Positions 44,449-55,292 of a stretch of 64,000 nt of DNA are shown piece by piece. Position 1 is the first letter of the stretch. Every line of letters begins with the position of its first letter. Source of the stretch: Chalciporus piperatus (Eukaryota > Basidiomycota > Agaricomycetes > Boletales > Boletaceae); assembly GCA_038093975.1 (NCBI GenBank), contig JBBPTG010000078.1:1-64000 (forward strand), written 5' to 3'. The translations under genes and the position numbers were made by a program. Below the pieces are notes generated by a model. It saw only the letters and a program-made list of their open reading frames with translations, ran no database searches and had not been told where the DNA came from.

Positions 44449-45047
44449 TGTATGTTCGGCCGCAGGATCTAGCGTCATAAGTAACGTGTGCGCCAAGAGC
44501 GGATCACGATTCATTCCGTTCCTTTTGTTCCGGCCCAACGAAAATTTTCATTCGCATTGTCCACCGACCGCTCGAATTCGGCGTGCTGTGGGAGCCTCCC
44601 TCATGAGTACGCATCGACACCGACTGATACCTGGATCCGGTTGCCTGTCCATGGGGTGAGTGCCACAGAATCACGCCTTGCCAAAATATATAATTAAATC
44701 AGAAACCTACGAAACTGACAAACAGGCTTGAGTCTAGAGCAGCGGTGCACTGAACTGGATACCCTGCGTCGCCCGCATATACAATCATGTGAGTGCTTCG
44801 GTTGAATCTCACCAGCCCATTCCTCCCCATACCAGCTTACGGCTGTCTGATCGTCACAAATCCGGTGACTTCGCTGCAAAAGACCATGGAAGAATGCAAC
44901 GAATATCATGATTCCTCGAAACGGCACGCACATCAGTCGGCGACTACCCATGTCGTCTACGCAGTATAACCCCTTCCTCAACCCGCTAGGGAGCGCTTCC
45001 GCCAGGTTCGGCTGTACCACGATCAGCCACACGACCCCGAATGTCGA
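44449..45047. other. Spacer, no gene recognised
   Basis: About 600 bp. A minus-strand frame (44694-45032) could be 3' UTR of the BTB-like gene; I see no domain in it. Confidence 0.45.
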
Positions 45048-45825
45048 CTAAGACGCATGGCTACGGCACGGAGCTTCAGGATGGAGAAGCTGCCTTGCAA
45101 TGCCATTCGACCACATATCCCCCCATGTTTCTGCACATTGAGAGGGCGTTATACAGCCGGATGGTTGTATGGGACCTGGTTCGGTATATGCGATAGCCCG
45201 GTAGTGCTCCTCAATTAGTGCCTTCGTGCGAGCAAGGATATAGAAGTACTCGAAACCCATCTGGCCAGCCTCGAGGCGAGAGATAGACGACAATGGCCGC
45301 GACAGCAGATCACGGAATGCAGAATCAACCCAGTGGTCAACGCGATACTGACGTTCGAGCTGGATTTTTAGACAAGGATCGAATGGTGACAAGCGACTGA
45401 GTTCAGCAACAGCATGTTGAATGCCGTGAGCGATTTCGAAGAAAGCTGACAACTTGAGGACCAAGATCAAGAATTCTTCACGTTGCTGCTCGCCTACATA
45501 GCTAGAGGAATATCAGATTACTCAATCACAAACTCCGAGAAATCAGAAAAACTAGTACGTACCCACCAGACAGGAAAGCCAGAAGGTGATCAAACTCGCG
45601 TCGAACAATCCCATGCAGTATGATAGGGTTCGCATCACATGTACCCTCGGGATTCTCCTGGCCTTCTTGTCGAGGGAGCGAAAGAAGGGACTCGAGGACT
45701 GAAGACCGTAATGCAAGAAGGCCAGGATAAGGTCTGTGAAGCGTGTGTCGGGTTGGTTCTGGAATCTGTACCGGGTTGACAGTGAGCAGCACATCCGAAC
45801 AAAATATAGACGAAAGACCGACCAA
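45048..45825 (-). CDS. BTB/POZ-like protein, 5' end unresolved
   Basis: Two exons, 45825-45563 and 45501-45048, join in frame (60 bp intron; 239 codons). The first carries RSSVLESLLSLPRQEGQ, then PIILHGIVRREFDHLLAFLSG, the pattern of the BTB fold in Agaricomycete proteins. The second has SAFFEIAHGIQHAVAEL and GFEYFYILARTKALIEEHYR, the helical tail usual in that family. The first exon has no good ATG, so the start lies in an unseen upstream exon or the gene is decayed. BTB proteins are usually adaptors; no partner can be named. Confidence 0.6.
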
Positions 45826-46731
45826 AAAGCAGCCTGTTCCATCCTTGATAGTATCCTGGATGCCATTCTCGAGGAATCTGAAGAGACATGTAGTTTGCTA
45901 CAACATGAGGATTCTCAACGTTGGAGAGAAAGTTGCCGACGTAAGCAAGCGGCGTACTGTAACTAGTGGCTTGTTTTTGTAGCTCTACATGTCCATGGCC
46001 AGCGAAATTCTACAAATGCACTCTCGGGCGCTGGGACGAAGTTCTGGTGCGTTCCCGGTTCTGGAGATATGCCACAAATCGACTGGACCATGAATACAAG
46101 TATACTAGTAGAGGACTTGTGGCGATGGTGTTTAGATCATAATGCTGTTGGCAGGGTACATCCGATCGGGCTGGTAGTCAATCCGACTCAACGGATTGAG
46201 GATTCGATCACAACATCAATCTTGAACAGCACCTTGGCAACTCAGTACTCAGTGGCTATCCATTGTCACAATGTTCTCCATGATTGTCGGGGATCTACAA
46301 TGCCCACGTGGATGAACCCAAGGCTATGATCAGTTGTTGCAATGGCTTGCCTTTCCGATGGTATGAGGAAGCGCTCCTGTGTCCTCCTGGCAACAGCCGT
46401 ACCCGTCGTCGAAGCTTAATTAACATCGCCTTTGCCGATCTTCAAGTTCTGGACAATGTTTGCTGCCTTTTCGTTTGATCCAGGAGCGCGCGAGAATATC
46501 ATTGAAACCATGTAAATGGCACAAAAACAACAAAGTAAAGTATTAGCATGGTATAAGGGTTACTGCACGGCAGAAGGAGTTCTCTAAATGAGGCGCAGAA
46601 TACGAGGTCCTCATGCGCTGACTGCACGCGCAGAAATAAGGAAATTTTCTCGATCGCGACAAACAGGGTTACCCTATACACCTCGAATGAAGTCTACCGT
46701 CGCCGCGCTCTGTAGAGCCTCCGGGGAAGAC
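45826..46731. other. Spacer, no gene recognised
   Basis: About 900 bp. It may contain the missing 5' exon of the BTB-like gene. Short plus-strand frames show no domain. Confidence 0.45.
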
Positions 46732-47667
46732 CTATGAGAGTGCCGCGCAGCGAGACAGGGTCGACAACGGTTGCTTACGGACTGCACTACAGCCATGCTG
46801 CGTCATGACACCTGAAGCGGCGCCCATCGGGAGCAAGTTGGGAGATAGCGGATAGTTGACGCGATCCGCCACCAGGCGCGAGAAGGTATGGTTACCATAC
46901 GTCAACGAGTAAGCAACAAACGATGGCGGCATGTAGCCAGTGCAGCCAAAGTCGATGGCGAAGACCTTTGCCTTGCTGTCGATGATAAAGTTTGAAGGGT
47001 TGATGTCCGCTGGACAAAGGACCAGGCCATCTTTGATCTCTGTGGAGTAATTGACCTTAAGCCCGGGCCGGAAATAGTCAAGCAACTTGTTTGCCACCAG
47101 GGCAGGGGAGTGTCAATGCAAGGTACTGAAGGTGAACTGAAAGCATACATTGTTGATATGAGCCTGGAGATCCGTGACTGTCGCGTACTCGCAGGCCGAC
47201 ACCCAGTCATAGAAAAGATCATGACAGATGAGTCCACCGCCGACGTGGCCGGGGCCGGTGTCCGCAAGCACGCGGATGCTAACGAGCTGCTTAACGGCGG
47301 CAGCAACGGCCGACACGTCGCCATCTGCGTATTTCCCGTTCCTCGGCCGGCGGCGCTCGACCGTACTGCCTTCGATGTACTGCATGACGATGTAGCGACG
47401 CTGCTCGCGCAAGAAGACGAGGTAGACCTCGGGGACGCCCACCACGCTCACAGGGTCGGCATTCACGATCCGGGCCACCTCGTCCTGTGTGAGGGCCTCA
47501 CCTAAGAGGATATCTATACCGTGTTTTATCCAGAATCGAGGGATGCCTGCGACCTGGAAGCAGATGCCGTTCTGGTTGAAACCACCGTCAGTGCAGCTTT
47601 GGACAATGACGTCGAGGGGACGGGATGTCTGCCGGGGCATCCACGGCACGATGCTCGACCTGGTCAT
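46732..47667 (-). CDS. APH-fold (aminoglycoside phosphotransferase-like) kinase
   Basis: Exons 47667-47149 and 47085 onward (62 bp intron, phase 0). FWIKHG supplies the beta-3 lysine, YIVMQYIEGS the hinge, CPADINPSNFIID the catalytic loop (Asp, Asn) and AIDFGCTG the metal-binding DFG. This is the APH/choline-kinase-like group that is greatly expanded in Agaricomycetes; substrates are unknown. The last frame stops at 46732, but a GTAAGC donor near 46778 suggests a further small 3' exon. Catalytic residues look intact. Confidence 0.75.
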
Positions 47668-47918
47668 CCGACATAGCTAGAATACATGTAAGTCAAAGCA
47701 CATGGGGAGAAGGGACTAGATGGCCTCACAGGCTTCGAAGAAGAGCACACAGCGCAAAAACAAGATGGTGATAGCCATATAGGAGCGAGTGGGTCGGGAC
47801 GGAGGTCGCAATAAGCGCGGCAATTCTTTCCCACGCGGGGAAGGACCAAGTCCCATGCCATTTAGTCTCGGGTCCAGACGGTTTGGAGCGGAGGTTGAAA
47901 ACAGCACGACGGAAACTG

Positions 47919-49638
47919 CTCCATAACGTCTGGTGCATTTCGTGTGGCAGCCCCCCCATGTGTCACGCTCGCTCGATTTCGGATGATGTAATCAGTATTC
48001 GACGTTTCTCGCTCTTGATTAGGACTATGTACCGTGATTGCCTACTACAGAAGGCTTCTCTTTGCCCCCTGTTCCCTCTCCTGATGATCCCGAGCCAGTG
48101 GCAGACAACCATAAGATAGAAGAACCACTGACAATGATGCAGAGGACAACACCACGGGGTCAATGAAGACCATGGACAACAGAGCCGATTGTGCATGCCA
48201 AACGAGCTGCAAAGGTGGTCAAATCCCCACCAAATGCTCGACTTCTGGTTAGAGACTCGGACGGGAAAGGCATCTGAGCCTGTGGTATCTGTCCCAATGC
48301 TCTCACAATGCCACTGCTCGTTGATGATGACGATGCATGTCAAGCGCATGTCAATCGCGACCACGAACGATGCCTATGATGGGCCATTAGTCGAAGAAAA
48401 CGAAGCGAAGACATCCATGGACGAGACCGCTGCCGCAACGACAGCGAACACGTCCGTTGACACCGACGCGAACGAAAAACGGAGAGGATGACTCGCCAAC
48501 AGATCCCCAAAGCACGTCGCTCGAGGGGGAGATGGTGAAGTCGAGCGAATCGACGCCAAGTGGAGTCGACGAAGACCACAGACAACGACGACGACGAGTA
48601 TCGTCGGTCGCGCACACCCAGCGAACCCCGTAAACGGTCGAAGCCCCAGATGAAGCTGAAGGGGCAGGGAGTCGAGTTGGCGAGGTGAGAAAGTTGGGGA
48701 GTGAGTCGAGCGAGTCGAAAGATGTCACAGGCGTCGCGAATGAAAATGGCGACCACATGGACTCACCAGAGCGCTCCACCGAACCACCAAACGACACCAA
48801 CGAGTTGGCGAGTACCACCGACAAACGAAACACATCAAAAGACGCTAAAAACGCGCCCAGCTGCGAAGCCATGCGACCAAACGAGTCGCCAGCTTGAATG
48901 GCATCCAAGGACGACGATGCAATCACGAAAGTGACCGAGGGCGCCGAGGGCACAGGAGTTGAGAGTCGGGGATGATGAACCGAGCGGCTGCGTCGATGCA
49001 GACCGCATGTCGAAGCTCGAAATGAGCCAGTCAAACCATCTGAGAGTCGTACAGGCTGAGCCAGGTGGCGAGACGAACCGCGAATCGAGAAGGCGATCCA
49101 AACGATGACAGCAATGTACCAAACCCATCAAGTCGAATCAAGTGAGAACGACGACGCAACAAGCAGATCAGCTGCGACTCACGGCGAGTCACACCGATGA
49201 TGGTCGCGACCAGTGCTACACGCGAACGACCTACCAGTTTCGTCAACCCACCACACGAACCCACAAAATCCAAACTCAACAAAGTCTCTGGCAAAGAAAG
49301 TACCAGCGCTTATGCGTTCTCCGATCAGAATTCGTGTCCGTGTCCGCGTCCGAAGAAACTGAAGGTGAGCGAGAACATGATTGGGGGCTCGGGGGTGGTT
49401 CAGATTCGAGATCAGTGTTGTAGTCGTCGTCGTCATCATCTCGCATCAAGAGATCAGCCCAGAAATTGCGATCTTCATGTGCTGAATGGGAGGCCATGGT
49501 TCGAGCAGACTCACAGTGATTAGATTACGACGGTATGGTACAGCGTCATCACTAAAATTAACCGCGGCTACCTGTGACACCCCGTGACGCGTGATGGATG
49601 GGGGGCCCGCCGCACGAAATGCACCAGACGTTATGGAG
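47919..49638. mobile_element. 1.7-kb terminal-inverted-repeat element, non-autonomous
   Basis: The left end CTCCATAACGTCTGGTGCAT (continuing TTCGTG.GGC...CCCCCCAT) is repeated in reverse complement at the right end, up to 49638, with about 50 bp of inverted similarity. The interior is low-complexity and rich in GAGTCG/CGACTC, and on the minus strand it has a degenerate internal repeat (shared WGFD-RL...LG frames near 48200 and 48640). No transposase is recognised, and long frames (for example 48387-49034) look compositional. The target-site duplication is not clear. Confidence 0.6.
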
Positions 49639-49997
49639 ACGTTTCTGCACCGATAGCTTGAAACTCAGCTGTCACCATAACGGCTGGTACCGAGACTACC
49701 TAAACGAGACGTTAGCTGGCAACAGGATCACTCACACCTTTCAACGTATATGTGGTTAATGCTTATTTATAGTAGGAAACTCCCACCTTCGCGTTTTTGA
49801 TGCACACACAGCCACAATTCTCCCCCCCAGTGACCTTGTAAACAAGGTAACCATTACAGAATTGTATTCAAGGACTGACGCCAACCCAGTAGATTAAAGC
49901 AGCCGCTGATTCGGGGTCTGGGACTCGGTCGTAGGGCCCATAGTAGCTTACTTATTCGGATATAGGATAAGGCCTCCGAGTCTCTACGCAGACGCAT
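49639..49997. other. Spacer downstream of F-box gene
   Basis: About 360 bp with no gene seen; probably includes the F-box 3' UTR. Confidence 0.45.
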
Positions 49998-51524
49998 CTA
50001 CCACAACGTATCGTGCAAGTCGAGTTCCCTCAAGGTAGGTATCAACGACGTGAACTCTTCCCGCCCCAAATTGGATGCCTCCGCTCCACGGATCTCAAGC
50101 GTCTCGAGTGGACAATTTGATCGAGAAAAGAACGCTTTGAACGACATATCTGGCCAGTCTGATCGCATCGTGAGGCTGAGATGGTGCAAACTGGGCAAGG
50201 TCAACGCGTTCAGAATTTCATCAATGGACCCTCGTTTGACGCCAAGGGTCAGAGAGCTAAGCGTGTGATGAGCGAGGAGAGTGTAGTGGCGGTCATCGAT
50301 AACGGTGTACATTGATACGGCCATGTTTTCAAGTTGAGGACAGAACTGGAGTGGCATCAGGCAATATATTGCGCCACAGTAAACATCCAGCCTGAGATGG
50401 GTCAGCCCCGTCCAACCAGGATTGAGGAGCGTGAAAAGAGCATGGGTGGAGCTCCAGTTATCGAGGTTCACGAAGGTCATGTTGAGTGTACGCCGCTCAG
50501 CCGGCAAGGACTCCTCCGGCGTGGAAGTATCATTGAGAACATCCTCGACATCCTGGTCGCTGTCAACCAGCAGGCGACGCAAATTTGGCAATATCAGGGT
50601 GTCCAGAGGGGAAAGGATGGAACCAGTCCAGTACCGCATGCTCAACGTACGTAGTTTCGAATGTGTCAGTGTGATAGGATTATCAGGTCTCTGAATGAAG
50701 ACAGGGGAGAAGACGAAGGTCTCCAGATTGGGAAACGTTTGCAGGAGGGTCAAGAAGATGGTATTGTTGGCAGGTCGTGGGTCGTCATAGAACAACACCG
50801 CGAGGCGTGTGAGGTTCGTCCATCCTGGATTGAAGAAAGACAAAGTCTGCACGGGAAAGGGATACGATACGATGATGAGAGTGTGAAGGCGGGGGCGCGG
50901 TTGGACGATTGATATGTTCTGACTGATGGTATCCGAGCCTCTAAGGAGGAGGCGCTCCAGATTAGGAACATCCGCAAGCAAAAGATCCAAATGATCAGCA
51001 GATTCAGAGTCAATCTTGAGGGTTGTGCACCGACTGGTGTACAGCCGCGAGAACTCCGTGGCCATTGTTGGCCATTGAGACTGAAGCCGTCGAATCAAGC
51101 AGATTTCAAGTGAAAGCGGGCAGCGACCCGAACTCCCGAGCCAGCGTTTGTAGAGGGTAAGCAGCCGCTCCGAGTCCCGCCTAATCTCTGCGATAGACAA
51201 CGAACACCACAGTCTTGGGGTGCCAAGCGCGACCTCTCGCCATCCCCTACAAATCTGTGTCAACAACAACGGCGCGTGTCGTAAATCCGGTGTGAGGTAC
51301 GTAGCATCGGGCAAACATTGCATGAAGATATGGCTGAGCACATCAGAGGGGAGGCGGCGGATACAGGTCATGAAGCCCTCGTGCATCTTGATCGAAGACG
51401 CAATCTGCTCGCGCTTGTCCGTGAGCGCATGAACAGTTGATTTAATTTGCTCGAGGATGGTGTCAATGGCATTGAGCTGCTCCTGATACTGGGTCAGGAT
51501 GTTGCAAATCGGAGGGATGTCCAT
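49998..51524 (-). CDS. F-box protein with LRR-like C-terminus, 508 aa
   Basis: A single uninterrupted frame. An N-terminal coiled coil (YQEQLNAIDTILEQIKSTV) is followed by the F-box IRRLPSDVLSHIFMQCLP at about residues 56-75 and then CRGWREVALGTPRLWCSL. The rest holds irregular leucine-rich segments (NLERLLLRGSD, HTLSSLTLGVK, LETLEIRGAE). Such proteins recruit substrates to SCF ubiquitin ligases through Skp1; Agaricomycetes have hundreds. The upstream sequence, with a conserved GTGAGT donor near 51635, suggests a possible 5' exon that would extend the N-terminus. A near-identical copy starts at 63808 on plus. Confidence 0.88.
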   Translation of the reverse strand: MDIPPICNILTQYQEQLNAIDTILEQIKSTVHALTDKREQIASSIKMHEGFMTCIRRLPSDVLSHIFMQCLPDATYLTPDLRHAPLLLTQICRGWREVALGTPRLWCSLSIAEIRRDSERLLTLYKRWLGSSGRCPLSLEICLIRRLQSQWPTMATEFSRLYTSRCTTLKIDSESADHLDLLLADVPNLERLLLRGSDTISQNISIVQPRPRLHTLIIVSYPFPVQTLSFFNPGWTNLTRLAVLFYDDPRPANNTIFLTLLQTFPNLETFVFSPVFIQRPDNPITLTHSKLRTLSMRYWTGSILSPLDTLILPNLRRLLVDSDQDVEDVLNDTSTPEESLPAERRTLNMTFVNLDNWSSTHALFTLLNPGWTGLTHLRLDVYCGAIYCLMPLQFCPQLENMAVSMYTVIDDRHYTLLAHHTLSSLTLGVKRGSIDEILNALTLPSLHHLSLTMRSDWPDMSFKAFFSRSNCPLETLEIRGAEASNLGREEFTSLIPTLRELDLHDTLW

Positions 51525-52014
51525 GTTCGAGGCGGCATAGTTTGAGGAGGAGTACTTGGCGTACGGCGTGTCGATGGATGGAAACTGTGGTGCGCGATCA
51601 GATTTTTCATTGCGCTGGTCGTATCAGTACTCACGCTCGAAAGAGGATCAAAGGCCTGGAGCTGTTGGGAGGTTATCTAACAGCACTAACTAGTTATTTC
51701 ACTAGAATGCTCACTGTTCGAAGCAGGTCTTGAACCGACATTTCTTGCTAGGTGACGGTAGTAACGGTGTTTTGCCAGTGAATTTCGAGGTGCAGTCCGA
51801 GTCTGCGACTCGGAACGTTTGACTCAACGGTCTGCTTACTGTGTACACTGTACAGCCACGCGCCAATTGTGTCTGCGCGATACTACAATTTTAACGGATT
51901 ACTAGTATACCTTCAGGCCATACACATGGCTTACACCGGGATTCCGCTGGCACTGCCCTGCGCACTGAAGTTGGGATCCTGATCTCAGTACTAGTGGTCC
52001 AAGGACCAGGTCTC
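51525..52014. other. Spacer between F-box gene and acidic ORF
   Basis: About 490 bp duplicated in the right arm. The position equivalent to the insertion in the right arm (near 51675-51685) is empty here, reading AGTGCTGTTAGATAACC on minus. Confidence 0.6.
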
Positions 52015-52452
52015 ATGGAAGAAGTACTGGGTAGCGAAGGAGCGGTCGCAGAGGAAAGCGGTGTGGCGGAGGAGGCTGAGGCATCTGAGGAAGCCGTTGG
52101 GGAAGATCGCAGTGCAGCAGAAGTCGACCTTGATGAAGGCGCTCGCGAAGAACACAAGTACAGCAAAGGTGCTAAAGATTCTCCACCTGGACCGTTCACT
52201 GACACCATCAAGACGACAACCTCCAACCTGGTCGAGCGTCTCATTCACATTGTCACCACAATCTGGAGCCGTATTGGCGAGCAGGAAGGTAAAAATATCT
52301 CATACAAGCCGGGGCCCAGATGCGTCGTCACGACGATACCGTTGAGTCTGCACGACGGATCGTGTAGGAGGTCATTCCCCTCCCGCTGTGGAATGGCAGG
52401 TCCAGAAGAATGTGAAGCAGGGAAAGAGGATAGAAAATACGGACGCTGGTAA
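52015..52452 (+). CDS. Small acidic protein, left copy (about 145 aa)
   Basis: From ATG 52015 the frame encodes a Glu/Ala-rich start (EEVLGSEGAVAEESGVAEEA) and a basic-amphipathic segment (NLVERLIHIVTTIWSRIGEQ). The right-arm copy differs by an in-frame 3 nt deletion and missense changes with the frame kept, which mildly favours coding. A possible intron (GTAAAA...GGCAG) would keep the frame. It is convergent with the ABC fragment. No family recognised. Confidence 0.4.
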   Translation: MEEVLGSEGAVAEESGVAEEAEASEEAVGEDRSAAEVDLDEGAREEHKYSKGAKDSPPGPFTDTIKTTTSNLVERLIHIVTTIWSRIGEQEGKNISYKPGPRCVVTTIPLSLHDGSCRRSFPSRCGMAGPEECEAGKEDRKYGRW

Positions 52453-52686
52453 AGTTCTCACCAAGTTGAGGGTGCTGAACAATCCCCAGACAACGTCAAT
52501 CGAGGGGGGAGACATGGACCGCACAGTGGGAGCGGGGGGGAAGATCCACGAACGGGAGTCGTCAAGCAGAAAATCTAGCGAACACGTGTCAGCAATCTAG
52601 AGAAACAGTTTAATCATGAAGGCGACTTGGATACCAACAGGATCATCAAAGGAACAATCGAAATAAAATTAGGACGCTGGGCGCTA

Positions 52687-53762
52687 TCAGTTAGCGGACC
52701 TAGAAGAAGATGCCATGGAGTACAACATCTCCTTGTCGCCACTTTCATCGACCAACGCCCGCAGCATCCCATTTTCGTTTTGCAGCAGTTCCCGTGGTGG
52801 TCCGTACTCGGCCCGAAGTGGTGACGATATGAGTTCGAAGCATCCGCACGAAGTAAAAAAGAACTCACAATCTTTCCCGCATCGAGTACCATCTACGCAT
52901 TGAACGTGGCCTTTAGTGAGAGAGGATACTAAGGGGCTAGCGAACACTCACGATTTTATCCGCGTCCATGATGGTCTGCAGACGATGAGCGATGATGAGT
53001 TGAGTCGCGACGCTCAGCTCTTTACGCAATGACGATTGGATAGCAGCATCCGTGTTGTCATCTAAAAACAGACGATCACACTTAAGGGGGAAGCTTCAAG
53101 CATGAAAAAAAAAGTATTTACCGATCGCTGACGTAGCTGAGATGACCAAAGGAGAGTGAGCGTCCTGCAACGTGCAGTCGGGAACCAGAGCAACTTACCT
53201 TCGTCCAGGATAAGAAGCTTACTATTGCGCACCATCGCCCGGGCAAGAGCCAAGATTTGCCTTTGTCCAACAGACAAATTGCCGCCTCCACTCGAAATCA
53301 AACTATCGAGCGAGAGACGACTTTCGTCCGATTCTTCTTGTACAGCATACAAGCCCGAAGAACGCAGGGCATCGTTGAGAATGGCATCGTCATACTCCTC
53401 GAAGGGGTCAAGATTGTATCGAAGGGTACCACTCAGTAGCTCGGGCTGGATAGAGTGGTAAGGCACAGTGGAGTCGAGCTACATTCTAGCTTACGATTTG
53501 GGGGATGATGGTCACATTCGAACGAAGAGCATCGAGGTTGATCGTGGAGGTAGGAATTCCATCGAGGTATACTTGACCCTTTGTGAAGATGCATCCCAAG
53601 AGCGAAAGGGTCAAGGAACTCTGAAAAGTAGTCAGTACTGATAATATGGAATTCAGGGGGGAAACAGTTTACCTTGCCGCTCCCAGTGCGACCAACGATT
53701 CCAACGTGTTCGCCAGACTTGATATGGAAGGACAAATTGTGGAGCACCTCCGGCCCATCCTG
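52687..53762 (-). pseudogene. 5'-truncated ABCC transporter fragment (NBD2 only)
   Basis: It encodes only the last nucleotide-binding domain: HVGIVGRTGSGK (Walker A), LSVGQRQILALARAM (signature), LLILDE (Walker B) and the C-terminal EYGPPRELLQNENG. Introns are retained at the same places as in the full gene at 55.3-62.1 kb, so this is a DNA-level duplicate and not a retrocopy. All transmembrane domains and NBD1 are missing. The stop is TGA at 52687, one codon earlier than in the intact copy. Confidence 0.88.
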
Positions 53763-54647
53763 GTGCAGAGATTGACATCTAGATTCTAAAGTTGCTGTAT
53801 TGCTCAACGAAGGCCCTGGCAGAAGATCATTTGATGTTTGGTACTTACTCGCTCTCCAAGGAGGTGTAGAGTTGAAGCCGAGGGGAACTCCTCGGGCTTT
53901 CAACGCGGCTAAGCAGTAGGTTAACTCTGAGTCGAGTCACCCTCAGGTACTGGCTGTGCGGTGATATAGGCTCCTCAGACGCGCCCGCGTGGTCAAACTG
54001 TCGCGGGGCTCTATGGCCTCTGTGTGAGTAACTGTCAAGTTGGACAGTTACAGGCAGACTTGTAAGTTGGCGGTACCGCCGGGTGTCGGTGCCAATGTCC
54101 GAGTCAGACCGATGTGCTGCAGCCATCACTGGCAGTGGGAACTTCAATTGATACCATGATTTGTCCGGCGTGTCCGGCCCTTGAAGACATCCATCATGGC
54201 CGCCCGATTTATGCATCCACTCGATCCCAGGTCACATGTAGTGATTGATGCGATTCGATAGTCTCGACCCAGCCGTTTTGCTCGCCGCCCGGAAGCTTCC
54301 CTGTCAGCCCGACCGGTTCCTAGAACGTCTGGTTCGAGACTAGCGATTCGACAAGAATTGCAACTGGAACGCATGACTATACCGTTTGGCTGATATGCAG
54401 CATCACTTGCTGAAAGCGGTTCCTTGTTCCCATACAGCACACCTACATCGTTCTGGGTGTCAGGTTTTTATCCAGATGACAGTCGATTGGCCACGTCCAG
54501 ACACGCCCGCGACTCTACGACTCCCACTCGGGCGAGATTCTTTTCGACATCACCCTTGAAATCAAACGATCACTGTAAACGTCGACTTATTCCATCACGC
54601 GACCCTGTTTCGGACCCGATGTTTCACCTACCCCTCAGCCTTCGCTC
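53763..54647. other. Spacer at duplication boundary, no gene seen
   Basis: About 880 bp with no homologue in the right arm and no recognisable coding sequence. Confidence 0.5.
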
Positions 54648-54815
54648 ATGGAAGTTAGTGGCGAAGCGTTCGTAGAGTCATGGACTGAAGGCGATCTGAA
54701 GAAAGCCGAAATGATGCTCTCGCAGGAGATTATACTCTCATTGAAACCTAGCTACCAGTGGCACGCATGCGCACCGTACCGCGCTTGGCTGCCGCGCTCT
54801 TGTACGAGCTACTAA
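54648..54815 (+). pseudogene. Relic of WD40-TPR family (first TPR exon)
   Basis: After a CAG-like acceptor context the frame reads LMEVSGEAFVESWTEGDLKK, then EMMLSQEI. This aligns with exon 3 of the WD40-TPR genes (LMRLSDAALESWMQNELSRT, ILSEEI). A frameshift follows near the position of the ALANRALVRA helix (LAAALLYELL in another frame). Only this exon is detectable. Confidence 0.55.
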
Positions 54816-55292
54816 ACCCACGTGAGTGGTCCGTGTCTTCGGCAGAAAAATGTAAAAACACATAACCCCTCGGCTTGCTTGTCATGTGCTTGTAACCCGT
54901 TTGCGCATCCAATTTGATGTTGTTGTTTTGTTCAAGAATTCAGGCTTGTCTTGTTAGTGTCGAAGTGAAATTGCTTGTCTAGAAGGAGAATATGCTGATT
55001 TTTGATAAAAAATGCTTCGAGGGTTGAAAGTCCCGGTGTGTGACAGACAAGGACAGACCTTACAAAATTTTACCTCCGACTTCGGAGCGGCCGACTGCCT
55101 ACTGGTAAGGTCCCATCAGACGAGTCTGACACGATGTACATTACTCATGACTCACACTTAGATCGACAGTTTTCACCCGCGGGTCCGAAGCGGCCCCTGG
55201 GAGTGTAACCTCAGCTTCAGCCCCCTTGGAGAGTGTGTAAGTAAACTGGAAGGTTTTTCTTCGTCGAGTAACATGGCGATCCCAGAATCTAG
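54816..55292. other. Upstream region of the ABC transporter
   Basis: About 480 bp without a gene. It presumably includes the promoter; no specific element identified. Confidence 0.45.

Larger units (their letters stand above)
49998..53762. repeat. Inverted duplication, left arm
   Basis: This arm, read on minus, matches 61050 to the window end on plus at very high identity (three differences in the first 193 bp of the F-box gene). It contains the F-box gene, the acidic ORF and the last exons of an ABCC transporter. Similarity stops at 53762, at the CAG acceptor of the exon coding DGPEVLHNL. The far limit is at or beyond the F-box gene. Confidence 0.88.

Noticed and set aside
48387..49034. 215-codon minus-strand frame
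   Set aside because: Ser/Arg-rich low-complexity inside a TIR element, matching GAGTCG-type repeats; no domain.
52687..53762. Second functional ABC transporter
   Set aside because: Only NBD2 exons exist; sequence upstream of the breakpoint is unrelated to the transporter.
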